From: CAZMGV01 sp964565925
GTDB taxonomy: Bacteria > JAGRBM01 > JAHCIT01
Length of the DNA: 64,000 bases
Assembly: GCA_964565925.1 (NCBI GenBank)
Contig: CAZMGV010000011.1
Location: 62,001 to 126,000, forward strand
Direction: 5' to 3'
Of the stretch, positions 51,831 to 60,882 are shown in pieces. Positions within the stretch are counted from its first letter, which is position 1, and each line of letters starts with the position of its first letter. The notes under the pieces are model-generated. The model made no database searches and was not told the origin of the DNA. It was given only the letters and a program-made list of their open reading frames with translations. Made by a program: the position numbers and the translations under genes.

Positions 51831-53588
51831 TTACTGTTTTGGCAGTTTCAGGGTAAAGGTCGTGCCCTTGCCCACGTCAGAGGCGAAGTCGATCGAACCC
51901 TTGTGCTCTTCGAGGGTGCGTTTTACCTGGGCAAGACCCAGGCCGCTGCCGTGTTCCTTGCCGTGGGTGACGAACTCGCGGAACAGCCGGTCGCGGATTT
52001 CGGGCGGGATACCGGAGCCGGTGTCCGAAAACTCCACCACGATCCAGTCGGGCTCTTCCTTGGTACGGATGCGGAACGTGCCTCCGTCCGGCATCGCTTC
52101 CTTGGCGTTCTTGGCGAGATTGAAGATCGCACGCTTGATCTTCGATTCGTCGACGTGGATGTTGCCCTTGTAGCGGAGATCGCTCTCGATCCTGATCCCC
52201 GACTTCTGGAAATCCTTCTCCAGGAAATAGACGATTTCGCCGATCAGGGTCCCGACACCGACGCGTTTGAGCAGCACATCGCTCTTGCCCTTCACGAAGT
52301 CGAGTTGGGCACGGATCATCTGGGTAAGGCGGTCGACCTCTTTCCTGACAATTCCGGAGAACTCTTCACGGTCGTTCTGGACGGTTTCGGGCAGCGCCAT
52401 CAGTTCGACGAATCCGACGATCGAGGTCATCGGGGTCTGCATGTCGTGAATTAGCCCCGAGACGGCGCGTCCCACCGTGGCGAGACGTTGTGACGTCGCC
52501 TCGCGTTCGCGCAACTGCGTCAGATGAATCGCCTTGGCGATCTGGCCCGAGATCAGGGTGAGCAGCTTCACGTCTTCCTTGTCGAAAACGCGGGCGGCGG
52601 TGTCGCCTGCCGGAATCTTGTTGATGATCTCCAGTGCCCCGATCGTCCGGCCTTCCACCTTCAGCGGCACACAGACGATACTCTGGGTGGGGAACCCGAT
52701 GGTTTCAGCGATGTCCCGGCGGAACCGGTCGTCGAGGTAGGCATCGGAGACGAGCAGGGGTTCGCCGTTTTTAGCCACCCAGCCCGCGATTCCTTCGCCC
52801 ATCTGTACCTTGAACTTCTTCACGTCGGCGGCCTTGTCGCCCAGCGCCGTCTTGAAGAACAGGTTGTTCGTATCTTCCTCGACCAGCAGGATACTGCCCG
52901 CCTGTCCGCCCACGAAGTTGATCGTGCGGTCCATGATCGAATCGAGCAGGGTTTCAAGACCCACGGCACCCGAGATCATCCGTTCCAGTTCGAACAGCAT
53001 GTCGAGCTCGGCCACCCGTTCCTGGAGCTGGTGGTGGGTGGAGGCCAGTTCAGCGTTCCGGGCCTCCAGCGAGGCGTAGAGTTTCGAGTTCTGAAGGCTG
53101 ATCGAGGCCTGGAACCCGAGGGCGTCCAGCACTTCCTCGTCTTCACGCGTAAAGGCGCCGTTGCGCTTGTTAAGCACCTGCAGGACGGCCGAAATCCTGT
53201 CGTCCTGGTCCCGGAGCGGCATGCAGAGGATGTTGCGCGTCCGGTAGCCCGTCTGGCGGTCCACCTCCGGATTGAACCGGGTGTCCTGATAGGCATCGGG
53301 GATGTTGATCGTCTCGCCCGTTTCGGCGACGTATCCGGCGATCCCCTTGCCGATCGGCAGACGGATCTCTTTCATGTTCTCGCCCTGGGCGATCAGCGAC
53401 CACAGCTCGCGCCGTTCCTGGTCGATGATGAATATGGTCGACCGGTCGGCATCCATGAGCTCGATCGTCTTGGACATGATCAGTTCGAGCAGGGTGTGTG
53501 TCGATAGCGTGGACGAGAGCGCCCGGCCGATCTCCCGCATGGAGTCGATGACGCGCTGTTTGCGATGCAGTTCGGTCTGGGGGTCCAT
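51831..53588 (-). CDS. Soluble GAF-GAF histidine kinase
   Basis: 585 residues and no membrane helix. First GAF domain about residues 20-165 (DRSTIFIIDQERRELWSLIA, PLRDQDDRISAVLQVLNKRN) and a second about 200-345 (GSILLVEEDTNNLFFKTALG, VPLKVEGRTIGALEIINK). A HisKA domain follows with phospho-His in GLIHDMQTPMTSIVGFVEL, then an ATPase domain (AIFNLAKNAKEAM, FSDTGSGIPPEIRDRLF, GSGLGLAQVKRTLEEH). No receiver or regulator gene adjoins it. It is convergent with the TPR kinase. Confidence 0.92.
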   Translation of the reverse strand: MDPQTELHRKQRVIDSMREIGRALSSTLSTHTLLELIMSKTIELMDADRSTIFIIDQERRELWSLIAQGENMKEIRLPIGKGIAGYVAETGETINIPDAYQDTRFNPEVDRQTGYRTRNILCMPLRDQDDRISAVLQVLNKRNGAFTREDEEVLDALGFQASISLQNSKLYASLEARNAELASTHHQLQERVAELDMLFELERMISGAVGLETLLDSIMDRTINFVGGQAGSILLVEEDTNNLFFKTALGDKAADVKKFKVQMGEGIAGWVAKNGEPLLVSDAYLDDRFRRDIAETIGFPTQSIVCVPLKVEGRTIGALEIINKIPAGDTAARVFDKEDVKLLTLISGQIAKAIHLTQLREREATSQRLATVGRAVSGLIHDMQTPMTSIVGFVELMALPETVQNDREEFSGIVRKEVDRLTQMIRAQLDFVKGKSDVLLKRVGVGTLIGEIVYFLEKDFQKSGIRIESDLRYKGNIHVDESKIKRAIFNLAKNAKEAMPDGGTFRIRTKEEPDWIVVEFSDTGSGIPPEIRDRLFREFVTHGKEHGSGLGLAQVKRTLEEHKGSIDFASDVGKGTTFTLKLPKQ

Positions 53589-53726
53589 ATTCTGACGCGG
53601 GCTTCATCATCGCAATTTATGGGGGGAAACTCAAGGGCGGCCGTTGCCCGGGGCGCGCCGGAACCCCCAAAGCCCTTGTTCGGGCCCTTCCGGGTGGATA
53701 CTAAGCCATCAGGGAGAGTGACCGCC

Positions 53727-54074
53727 ATGCCCGCGCCTTACCATTACCATGTGTTTGTCTGCACCAACGAGCGTGAAGCCGGCCATCGCCGGGGCTGCTG
53801 CGCGTCGCGGGGATCGGTGGAGATACTCGCGAAGTTCAAGGAAGAGGTGATCAAGGCGGGGCTTACGGTAACGGTCCGGGCCCAGAAGGCAGGCTGTCTG
53901 GAGACCTGCGAGGAAGGCCCGTCCGTGGTCGTGTACCCCGAAGGCGTCTGGTATGGCCGGGTGCAGCTGGAACACGTCGCCGAGATCGTCGAGTCACATC
54001 TGAAGAACGGCAAGCCGGTTGACAGATACCGGATGGACTTCCCGCGCCTCTACAGGGCTCTGGGGGGCAAATAG
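53727..54074 (+). CDS. Thioredoxin-like [2Fe-2S] ferredoxin
   Basis: 115 residues from ATG 53727 behind GGGAGAG. Cys pattern VCTNEREAGHRRGCC ... AGCLETCEEGPSVVVYPEGV matches the thioredoxin-fold [2Fe-2S] ferredoxins (Aquifex Fd1 / NuoE-like). Small cytoplasmic electron carrier; redox partner unknown. MarC begins one base after its stop. Confidence 0.9.
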   Translation: MPAPYHYHVFVCTNEREAGHRRGCCASRGSVEILAKFKEEVIKAGLTVTVRAQKAGCLETCEEGPSVVVYPEGVWYGRVQLEHVAEIVESHLKNGKPVDRYRMDFPRLYRALGGK

Positions 54075-54075
54075 C

Positions 54076-54699
54076 TTGCAGCATTTCCTGCAGGTCGTGG
54101 GCACGGGGCTGCTCGCCCTGCTGCCGATCCTGAATCCGGTGGCGGCCGTGCCGCTGTTTCTCTCTATGACCGCCGGGGATACGCAGGAACACCGGAGCAC
54201 CCAGGCCCGTAAAGCCGGCTTCTACATGGTGTTTATCCTGGCGCTGTTCTTGTACGCCGGGCCGTTTATCTTCAGTTTCTTCGGGTTGTCGCTCCATGCG
54301 CTGAGAATCGCAGGCGGCCTGCTGGTGCTGCACGCCGGCTGGAACCAGCTGAACAGCGAGGCCCCGCTCGCCGAGAAAACCACCGAGGCGGCGCAGCGGA
54401 AACGGGACATTTCGTTCTCTCCGCTCGCTATGCCGCTGCTATCGGGGCCAGGGTCGATCGCCGTCACCATGTCGATCGCGGTAACGCTGAACGGGCCGGT
54501 CGAATACGGCGGCCTGACGGTGTCGATCCTGCTATCGGCTCTGATCAGTTACCTGACGTTGCGCGCGGCGCCGGTCGTGGCCGACTATATCGGACAGGTG
54601 GGGCAGGAGGTGATCACCCGGCTCATGGGTTTCATCACCATCTGCATCGGCGTGCAGTTTGTCCTGAGCGGCACACAGGCCGCATTTTTTGGTAAATAA
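54076..54699 (+). CDS. MarC family membrane protein
   Basis: 207 residues from TTG 54076 (MQHFLQVVGTGLLALLPILN). A frame beginning earlier lies inside the ferredoxin gene. Six membrane helices with the MarC signatures ILNPVAAVPLFLSMTAG near the N-terminus, IAGGLLVLHAGW, and SPLAMPLLSGPGSIAVTMS. Inner-membrane protein of unknown transport role. Confidence 0.9.
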   Translation: MQHFLQVVGTGLLALLPILNPVAAVPLFLSMTAGDTQEHRSTQARKAGFYMVFILALFLYAGPFIFSFFGLSLHALRIAGGLLVLHAGWNQLNSEAPLAEKTTEAAQRKRDISFSPLAMPLLSGPGSIAVTMSIAVTLNGPVEYGGLTVSILLSALISYLTLRAAPVVADYIGQVGQEVITRLMGFITICIGVQFVLSGTQAAFFGK

Positions 54700-54727
54700 T
54701 CGCAGGAAATGACGGAAATCGCCGGCT

Positions 54728-55354
54728 TTACTGCGGCGTCACTTCGTCGATGTAGCCCTTCACCGCTTCAGCCGTCGGCGAGATCGGGGTCGCCTTTCCG
54801 GCCTTGAACTCGGCAACGCACTCGCCGGCTTTCAGCGAGCGCTTGGCCCCTTCGTTCAGCACCGGCGTGATCTCGATCTCTCCGTTGAGTGTGCACATGG
54901 CGTCGACATCCGTGTCGCCCCAGAAGACCGTGCCGCGGACACCGGCGACAACCACCTGGGTCTTGAGCGTAAAGTCGCTCGAACCGGTGAAGAACTTGCC
55001 GACCGCCACCTTGAAGCGGCCTTTGGCAAAGTCGAAGAACGACTCCCGCTTGTCCAGGCTGAACCGGGCGGTCTTCACGGTGAACTCCGTGTCGTGGCCG
55101 ATGTTGATAATCGTGTCGTCTGCAAAGACGATCTTCGCCTTGGCGGGGTTGAACGCCTTGATCTTGTCGCCCTCCTGAACCGGCGAGCCGGGCTCGGCCG
55201 GGAAGGTCTTTGCGCCGGAGGTGATGATGACCTGGCCGTTCACGAGCGCCACGGTTCCGGCCCGCTTGGGCGGTGCGGCATGGGCGTGGCGTGGGGCGGC
55301 GAGGGGAATAGCGGCGGTCACAAGGGCGAGTATAAAAAGGCGGGTTGTGCGCAT
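54728..55354 (-). CDS. FecR-domain periplasmic protein
   Basis: 208 residues from ATG 55354; the open frame continues upstream across the bolA region but is spurious there. Signal peptide ends in PRHAHA. The FecR beta domain is present: GTVALVNGQVIITSG, VQEGDKIKAFNPAKAKIVFA, FDFAKGRFKVAVGKFF, VVVAGVRGTVFWGDTD. Stand-alone FecR-domain proteins of this type are periplasmic or surface proteins, not necessarily iron regulators. No sigma factor or TonB receptor adjoins it. Confidence 0.85.
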   Translation of the reverse strand: MRTTRLFILALVTAAIPLAAPRHAHAAPPKRAGTVALVNGQVIITSGAKTFPAEPGSPVQEGDKIKAFNPAKAKIVFADDTIINIGHDTEFTVKTARFSLDKRESFFDFAKGRFKVAVGKFFTGSSDFTLKTQVVVAGVRGTVFWGDTDVDAMCTLNGEIEITPVLNEGAKRSLKAGECVAEFKAGKATPISPTAEAVKGYIDEVTPQ

Positions 55355-55516
55355 GGCGTCGGGTTTCCTCCGGTCCGTACTGGTTTCCGCAAATATAGAA
55401 CGAATATGGAGATGATCTCCCGTTCCAGAGGCACTTTCAATGGGCAACCGGAGCCGCTCGCATCGCCGGGGCTGTCTAACTATTCTCCCAGTGAAAACGC
55501 GGATGGAGAGACCTGA

Positions 55517-55756
55517 ATGGTGAACCCTGACCTGATCCGGCAGCGGATTGAAAAGGAGCTGCCGGGTGCGAAGATCGAGGTGACGGACACGACCGGCACC
55601 GGCGACCATTTCAGCGTGCAGGTGGTGGCGGAACAGTTCCGCCAGCTGCCGCTCGTGCAGCAGCATCAGAAGGTCTACAAGGCGCTCGGGGACCTGATGG
55701 CAGGACCGACGGCGCCGCTCCATGCACTGGCGCTCAAAACCTCCGCACCGGCCTGA
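55517..55756 (+). CDS. bolA: BolA family protein
   Basis: 79 residues. LIRQRIEKELPGAKIEVTD, GTGDHFSVQVVAEQF and LVQQHQKVYKALGDLM are typical of the short BolA/YrbA branch; the His in QQHQKVY is the conserved ligand position. Acts with a CGFS glutaredoxin, encoded 75 bases downstream, in Fe-S cluster handling. Confidence 0.93.
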   Translation: MVNPDLIRQRIEKELPGAKIEVTDTTGTGDHFSVQVVAEQFRQLPLVQQHQKVYKALGDLMAGPTAPLHALALKTSAPA

Positions 55757-55831
55757 TGCCGGTCTGATAGACATAAACACCCGGTGCGCCCATGCGGCGG
55801 ACCCTAACGACCTGAACGAAGGATGACGAAA

Positions 55832-56152
55832 ATGAGCGACGCGCAGCAGAAGATCGACCAGCTGGTCAAGAACAACAAGATCGTACTCTTCATGAAGGGC
55901 AACAAGCTGATGCCGATGTGCGGCTTCTCGGCCACGGTGGTGGATATTCTCCGCCGCATGGAAGTGCCGTTCGAGACTGTGGATGTGCTCGAAGACATGG
56001 CGATCCGCGAAGGCGTGAAGCAATATTCCAACTGGCCCACGATCCCGCAGCTTTACATTGGCGGTCAGTTCATCGGCGGCTGCGACATCACCAAGGAAAT
56101 GTATTCGAACGGCGAGCTGAAGAAGCTTGTAGATCAGGCCATTAAGGCTTGA
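55832..56152 (+). CDS. grxD: Monothiol glutaredoxin (CGFS type, Grx4-like)
   Basis: 106 residues from ATG 55832, nine bases after GAAGG; the ATG at 55823 abuts that site and is less likely. KIVLFMKGNKLMPMCGFSAT contains the monothiol CGFS centre, and WPTIPQLYIGGQFIGGCDI is the glutathione-binding part. Carries [2Fe-2S] clusters bridged with glutathione and pairs with BolA, encoded just upstream. Confidence 0.96.
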   Translation: MSDAQQKIDQLVKNNKIVLFMKGNKLMPMCGFSATVVDILRRMEVPFETVDVLEDMAIREGVKQYSNWPTIPQLYIGGQFIGGCDITKEMYSNGELKKLVDQAIKA

Positions 56153-56164
56153 GCGGCTCCTGCG

Positions 56165-57100
56165 TTACTTCGCGCATCGGAACCCGAAGTTGTAGCTGCG
56201 GCCCGACGGGCCGACGCCGATTCGGGATATGGTCTTGAGCTGGTTTGGGTCGCGAGTACTCCAGGCGCCGCCACGCAGGGCCCGAAGCGCAGGCGTCTCG
56301 TAGGCGTCGGTCGTATATTCCCAGAGATTTCCGGCAAAATCGCACGCCTCTTCAGGGGTATTGCCGTCCGCTTTCGAACAGACGGCCCAGGAACGTCCCT
56401 GTCCGCATCCTGCACCACTGGGCTGTGCCATGACGGCGTGGTCGCAGTCGGGTGGCTGCTCGCCCCACGGGAAACTTCGCCCGTCGGCGCCGCGCGCGGC
56501 TTTCTCCCATTCGGCTTCGGTTGGCAGCCGTTTGCCGGTCCAGCGGCAGAAGGTGTCGGCATCGTGCCAGTCGACGCAGTTGACAGGCTGCATCCCTTTG
56601 TCCGGGCTCCCCCAGTTGCAGGTGTCCCAGGTGCCGGGCGGGAGGCACTTCCCGGCGTTTACGCATTTGCGGTACTGATCCACCGTCACTTCCGTGCGGT
56701 CGATATGGAACGCCTTGAGAATCACCACCTTCTTCGTCTCGCCGTAGAGGAAATCCCCCTCGGCGATCCGGATCATCTCGACGGGGGCATCTTTTGTGGT
56801 GGCTTTGGAGGCTGCGGGGACGGCAACCGGGGCCTCTGCCGCCGCCGGCCCGGCTGGAGATGTCGCCGGAGTTTGGGCCGGAGTTTCCGGCGGAACCGCC
56901 GGCAGGTTATCGGCTGCAGGCTGTGAGGCAGCCGGAGGAGCTTCCGCCGGTACGGGGGCAGGTTCAGCGGCGGGTGGCGTATCGACAGCAGGTGCTACGG
57001 GTGTTTCCGTGAGTACGGGTTCTTCGGCAACCAAATGGGTCCGAAGGCCACCAATGGCGAGCAGAACCGTGCAGATGGCAGTCGTGATGCGGTGCTTCAT
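56165..57100 (-). CDS. Periplasmic FGE/SUMF1-domain protein
   Basis: 311 residues. N-terminal signal or anchor (ITTAICTVLLAIGGLRT), then an Ala/Pro-rich linker to about residue 105, then a formylglycine-generating-enzyme-like domain: VEMIRIAEGDFLYGE, HIDRTEVTVDQYRKC, LPTEAEWEKAARGADG, FAGNLWEY, LRALRGGAWSTRD, YNFGFRCAK. It is Cys-rich. Domains of this kind are usually binding modules without oxidase activity when the two catalytic cysteines are not conserved; I cannot place those with certainty. The same domain ends the pseudokinase protein at 9.1 kb. Confidence 0.82.
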   Translation of the reverse strand: MKHRITTAICTVLLAIGGLRTHLVAEEPVLTETPVAPAVDTPPAAEPAPVPAEAPPAASQPAADNLPAVPPETPAQTPATSPAGPAAAEAPVAVPAASKATTKDAPVEMIRIAEGDFLYGETKKVVILKAFHIDRTEVTVDQYRKCVNAGKCLPPGTWDTCNWGSPDKGMQPVNCVDWHDADTFCRWTGKRLPTEAEWEKAARGADGRSFPWGEQPPDCDHAVMAQPSGAGCGQGRSWAVCSKADGNTPEEACDFAGNLWEYTTDAYETPALRALRGGAWSTRDPNQLKTISRIGVGPSGRSYNFGFRCAK

Positions 57101-57187
57101 ATCTGCGGGTCATTATTTCACCGGGGGTGGGGAAAACCAAGGCAGGCCGGTGCGGTGCAACCAATGCCGATTAAGCGGCAGGCAGCA

Positions 57188-57215
57188 AAAAGGGCGGGAA
57201 CGCTCCCGCCCTTTT
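57188..57215 (-). terminator. Terminator of the parA-RHH unit
   Basis: AAAAGGGCGGGA (57188-57199) with TCCCGCCCTTTT (57204-57215), loop ACGC; on the minus strand it ends in a run of T. Confidence 0.85.
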
Positions 57216-57241
57216 ACGTTTCTGAAGGCCTGGTCAGCCGT

Positions 57242-57532
57242 TCAGATGTTTTTCGGGACCTTGTCCAGGTCGCACTGGCGCAGAGCCGCGCGGATCAGCG
57301 CGCTCTTGTTCGCCTTGGTGTGCCCCTTGGCCTTGAGGTCCGCGACCATGCGGTTCAGCAGCTCGATGTCTTCCGTATAAAGGGAGATCGAGACGATCTT
57401 GTAGTGCGTGGGCTTGTCCTCGTCGTCCAGTTCGGCGCGGCGGTAAAACGTCGTCTGCATGACGTCGTCCGTCAGCGGGTTGCTGCCGAGCGCGGGGGCC
57501 ATTGCGAGGGCTTCGTGTTTCTTGTGGTCCAT
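57242..57532 (-). CDS. Small ribbon-helix-helix-like partner of the zinc-ribbon ParA
   Basis: 96 residues behind AAGGA. The first 45 residues are low in structure. The second half (YKIVSISLYTEDIELLNRMV, LKAKGHTKANKSALIRAALR) has the strand-helix-helix pattern and hydrophobic spacing of RHH/CopG DNA-binding dimers. It lies 39 bases downstream of the ParA gene and shares its terminator. The role may be that of a ParB- or ParG-like adaptor or autorepressor. Family assignment from pattern only. Confidence 0.6.
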   Translation of the reverse strand: MDHKKHEALAMAPALGSNPLTDDVMQTTFYRRAELDDEDKPTHYKIVSISLYTEDIELLNRMVADLKAKGHTKANKSALIRAALRQCDLDKVPKNI

Positions 57533-57571
57533 GGGTTCCTTGGTACTCCGTTAGGGTTTCTTTGGGCCCTT

Positions 57572-58720
57572 TCAGGCCGTGGCGCTCGCGCTTTGCGGGC
57601 GGGGTTTATCTCTCTTTTCGCGGAGCCGTTCCTCCACCGCGTCCACCAGTTTCTGGTAGTCCACGGCGGCGGGCGACTTCGCGTCGTATTCAAAAATGGT
57701 CTTCTTGTAGGACGGCGCTTCCTTCAGTTTCGAATTGGCGCGGATGGGTTCGAACATCTGGTCCTTGAAGTAGTCCTGCAGGCTGGCCACCACGTCGTGG
57801 GTGATCCGCGCGCGCGGGTCGTAGAACGTGGGCAGCACGCCGAGGATCTCGATCGGATGAACCAGTTGTTCGCGGACGTAGCGGACGGTTTTCAGGATCT
57901 GTTTCACGCCGAACATGGCGAGAAAATCGCACGATACGGGGATCAGCACGTCCGTGGCGTAGGTGAGCGCGTTCTGGTTCACGATCGAGAGGCTCGGCGC
58001 GCAGTCCAGGATCACGTAGTCGTAGCCCGTGAGCCCTTCGAGCCGCTGGCGCAGCAGCCGTTCGCGGCGCTTCATGTTCACGAGCCGGATCTCGGCGGCG
58101 GCGATCGTTTCGTCGGAGGTGATGATATCGAGTCCGGGGCGCACCGGGACGGCGGCCTCCTGCGGCGGCATGGCATCGATGAGAACGTGATAGATCGATT
58201 TCTCGCCGCGGACGCCCAGCGATGCGCCGACGTTGCCCTGGCTGTCCATGTCGATGAGCAGCACCCGCTTGCCCTTGGCGGCTAGTCCGGCGGCCAGCGT
58301 CACTGACGTGGTCGTCTTGCCGGTGCCGCCCTTCTGGTTGAGGACGGCGATCTTCTCGATGTGATGGTTGGCGGTGGCCGTTTTGACCAGCTTGGCCCGG
58401 CATTCGGGGCTGCAGACGCGGCGCGTCTGGTTTCCGGCGACGAAGATCTGGCCGAGGAAGGCGACCTTGAACGGGCGGCCGCACTGGTCGCACTGCACGA
58501 GCGCATCGCCGCTGTTCGACACGATCCGGCCGGTTTCGACGTCGACGAGTTTGGGCCCCGTGGAAGATTCTTCGAGCACGCAGCTCGAGCTGCAGTAGAA
58601 GCGCGGACCGCTGTCGGTATCGCGGCGCTGGAAGCTGAAATGGAGCTCGAAGCCCTTGCCGCAGACGCAACAGGACTTGGTTTCCGGAATACCGGCGGAC
58701 TTTGCGGTGTTTGGATTCAA
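57572..58720 (-). CDS. ParA family ATPase with two N-terminal zinc ribbons
   Basis: 382 residues from TTG 58720. The N-terminal 110 residues hold two similar zinc ribbons: one with Cys17, Cys18, Cys20 and Cys43/Cys47 (CCVCGKGF...YCSSSC), the other with Cys77/Cys80 and Cys103/Cys107 (CDQCGRPF...VCSPEC). Then comes a ParA/Soj ATPase with the deviant Walker A (NQKGGTGKTTTS, residues 128-139), VLLIDMDSQGNVGASLG, YDYVILDCAPSLSIVN and PVSCDFLAMFGV. ParA ATPases position plasmids, chromosomes or protein complexes by gradients on the nucleoid. The zinc-ribbon fusion is unusual and may recognise a cargo. No ParB or parS is seen. Confidence 0.88.
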   Translation of the reverse strand: MNPNTAKSAGIPETKSCCVCGKGFELHFSFQRRDTDSGPRFYCSSSCVLEESSTGPKLVDVETGRIVSNSGDALVQCDQCGRPFKVAFLGQIFVAGNQTRRVCSPECRAKLVKTATANHHIEKIAVLNQKGGTGKTTTSVTLAAGLAAKGKRVLLIDMDSQGNVGASLGVRGEKSIYHVLIDAMPPQEAAVPVRPGLDIITSDETIAAAEIRLVNMKRRERLLRQRLEGLTGYDYVILDCAPSLSIVNQNALTYATDVLIPVSCDFLAMFGVKQILKTVRYVREQLVHPIEILGVLPTFYDPRARITHDVVASLQDYFKDQMFEPIRANSKLKEAPSYKKTIFEYDAKSPAAVDYQKLVDAVEERLREKRDKPRPQSASATA

Positions 58721-58768
58721 ACGGGGCCGCCTGACGTCGCGGCCCCCACCTACGGCTGATCTGCCAGT

Positions 58769-58798
58769 AATATAGGGGAGTTATGGAACTACTGTCAA
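58769..58798 (-). promoter_or_regulatory. Strong promoter for parA
   Basis: On the minus strand TTGACA (58793-58798) and TATATT (58769-58774) with an 18-base spacer; transcription start near 58762, about 42 bases before the TTG. Confidence 0.75.
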
Positions 58799-58812
58799 CC
58801 AGATAAATAGTT

Positions 58813-58825
58813 GACGCATTGCGTC
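58813..58825. promoter_or_regulatory. Palindromic operator candidate between parA and the membrane-protein gene
   Basis: GACGCATTGCGTC, 6+1+6 perfect palindrome, 14 bases upstream of the parA -35 and 55 bases before the divergent gene. A dimeric regulator such as the RHH partner could bind here. Confidence 0.45.
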
Positions 58826-58879
58826 TGATGGCCATGATCCGGTTGAGTGCCGCACCGGAAGCGGGAATGATGACCACAA

Positions 58880-59470
58880 ATGTCATCCGGCCAAATTGCT
58901 TTCTTTGCTCTGGCGGTGGGTCTGCCCGTTGCGAATTTGAGCCGCGTCGTCGCAGCCGGTGTCTGGATCGTCGTGTGTGTCGTGCTGACTTTTACCGTGA
59001 AGCCGGACGCCTGGAATCTGAAGGCGGCGGCTGCCACCGGACTGACTACCGCCTTCGTGGACTACGCCGCCGAAATCGCGGCGGGCCGGTTCGGACTCTG
59101 GAGCTACCGGCTGGAGGGGGCCTGGCTCGGGCTGCCGCCGGATCTCCTGATCGACATCTTCTCGCTCGGGTTTTCGTTCTGTCTGGTGTGGGTCGCGTTC
59201 GAACGACGCTACCCCGAACGGCGTCACGCAGTCGTTTTTGTATCGGTCACCGGGATAATCCTCGGAACGGCGGCGCTTATTCATAATACAGTCGCCGCCC
59301 GTCAGGGTTTTGTGTCGTTCGGCGGGTCAGTCCAGCCGGGAACACCGCTGTTCGCCGCCGGAAACTACGTCCTGATGACCGCGCTCTCCGCAGGTGTCAT
59401 GCTGCTGTTCAAGCGGTACCGGAACCGGCTGGACCGAAACCGGCCTGAAGACCGGCCGAAAGCTGAATGA
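58880..59470 (+). CDS. Polytopic membrane protein, unknown
   Basis: 196 residues and about five hydrophobic helices (VAAGVWIVVCVVLTFTV; DIFSLGFSFCLVWVAFE; VVFVSVTGIILGTAALI; GNYVLMTALSAGVMLLF). A charged motif lies between helices (FVDYAAEIAAGRFGLWSYRL). The tail is basic. No known family recognised. Its stop overlaps the pyk start by four bases. Confidence 0.65.
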   Translation: MSSGQIAFFALAVGLPVANLSRVVAAGVWIVVCVVLTFTVKPDAWNLKAAAATGLTTAFVDYAAEIAAGRFGLWSYRLEGAWLGLPPDLLIDIFSLGFSFCLVWVAFERRYPERRHAVVFVSVTGIILGTAALIHNTVAARQGFVSFGGSVQPGTPLFAAGNYVLMTALSAGVMLLFKRYRNRLDRNRPEDRPKAE

Positions 59471-60882
59471 AATCTTTTAACCAGACCAAAATCATTGCGA
59501 CGCTCGGGCCGTCTTCGAACACGGTTGACCTGATCCGCCAGCTCATTCGGGCGGGCGCCGACGGATTCCGCCTGAACTTCTCGCACGGCGACGGTCCGGC
59601 GCTCCAGCCGCTGATCGATAACGTTCGCGAGGCGGTCACCGCCGAGAAGGTCCACATTCCGATCCTGGCCGACATCCAGGGGCCCAAGATGCGGATCGGC
59701 CGGATGCCGAAAGAGGGGGTGACCCTTGCTGAAGGCCAGCTGGTGACCCTCACCGAGCGGTCTCTCGACGAAGGCACCGTCCACGAAATCCACTCGCCCT
59801 ATGAATACCTCACGGTCGACATCAAGCCGGGCGCCCGTGTGCTGCTGGCCGACGGTTCCATCGAACTGGTGGCCGAGCGGGTCGAAGGCCCCGACGTCGT
59901 CTGCCGGATTGTCACCGGCGGCCGGTTGTATTCGAACAAAGGGCTGAATCTGCCGGGCACCAAACTCAGTGTCGAAACCCTGACGGCGAAGGACCAGAAG
60001 GATCTTGAATACGTGGCGCGGCAGGGGCTCGACATGGTGGCGATCTCGTTCGTCCGGTCGGCCGCCGATGTTTACCGCGCCCGCGAACTGCTCGGACGCG
60101 GCCGCAAGATACCGGTCATGGCAAAACTGGAACGGCCCGAAGCGCTCGACCATCTGGACGAGATACTGGAAGCCTCCGATGGCGTGATGGTCGCGCGCGG
60201 CGACCTCGGCGTGGAACTCGATTTCGAGCGCGTGCCGATTTTGCAAAAACGGATCTTGAGGCGTGCCGCCGTACGCGGGAAGTGGGCCATTGTCGCCACC
60301 CAGATGCTGGGGTCGATGGTGCTGAACCAGAGGCCCTCGCGGGCCGAAGTGTCGGATGTCGCCAACGCGGTGCTGGACGGCGCCGATGCTGTGATGCTTT
60401 CGGAGGAAACCGCCGCCGGAAATCATCCGGTGGAGGCGGTCGAGGCGATGGTCAGGATCGCTCGTGAGGCCGAAAAGGAAGAACGCCCGGCGCCGGTGCA
60501 GTTCGAGGCAGACATCGTTTCATTCGCGGCTGGCGCGGCCGGTGCGGCGGTCAGCGCGGCGGAGCGGCTCAATGCGAAGGCAATCGTCGCGCTCGCGGGT
60601 TCGGGACTTACGGCGCTGCTCGTTTCCAAGTGGCATCCGAAGCTCCCCATCATCGCGCTGTCGGCCCACGAGCCGACGCTGAGACGGCTCAATGTTCTTC
60701 GCGACGTGATACCGGTGCATATCGGCGAGCGGGCCCATATGGAGCGCCAGCTGGAAGTGGCGGACGAGTACCTCAAATCCGCGGGCTGGGCGAAAACCGG
60801 AGACACGGTGGTTGTGGTGGCCGCCATCCCGCTCGGCGAGGGCAAGGAAACCAACACAATCCGCTTCCACCAGGTCCGATGA
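59467..60882 (+). CDS. pyk: Pyruvate kinase
   Basis: 471 residues. Last step of glycolysis. KIIATLGPSSN, FRLNFSHGDG, LADIQGPKMRIG, the catalytic VMAKLERPEALDHLDEIL, GVMVARGDLGVELDFERVPI, AIVATQMLGSM, and AVMLSEETAAGNHPVEAV. The C-terminal regulatory domain is short and ends without the PEP-utiliser extension. Coupled on both sides by ATGA overlaps. Confidence 0.97.
   Translation: MKSFNQTKIIATLGPSSNTVDLIRQLIRAGADGFRLNFSHGDGPALQPLIDNVREAVTAEKVHIPILADIQGPKMRIGRMPKEGVTLAEGQLVTLTERSLDEGTVHEIHSPYEYLTVDIKPGARVLLADGSIELVAERVEGPDVVCRIVTGGRLYSNKGLNLPGTKLSVETLTAKDQKDLEYVARQGLDMVAISFVRSAADVYRARELLGRGRKIPVMAKLERPEALDHLDEILEASDGVMVARGDLGVELDFERVPILQKRILRRAAVRGKWAIVATQMLGSMVLNQRPSRAEVSDVANAVLDGADAVMLSEETAAGNHPVEAVEAMVRIAREAEKEERPAPVQFEADIVSFAAGAAGAAVSAAERLNAKAIVALAGSGLTALLVSKWHPKLPIIALSAHEPTLRRLNVLRDVIPVHIGERAHMERQLEVADEYLKSAGWAKTGDTVVVVAAIPLGEGKETNTIRFHQVR

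Noticed and set aside
55355..56023. N-terminal extension of the FecR-domain protein
   Set aside because: The extension runs antisense across bolA and grxD; the signal peptide begins at ATG 55354.
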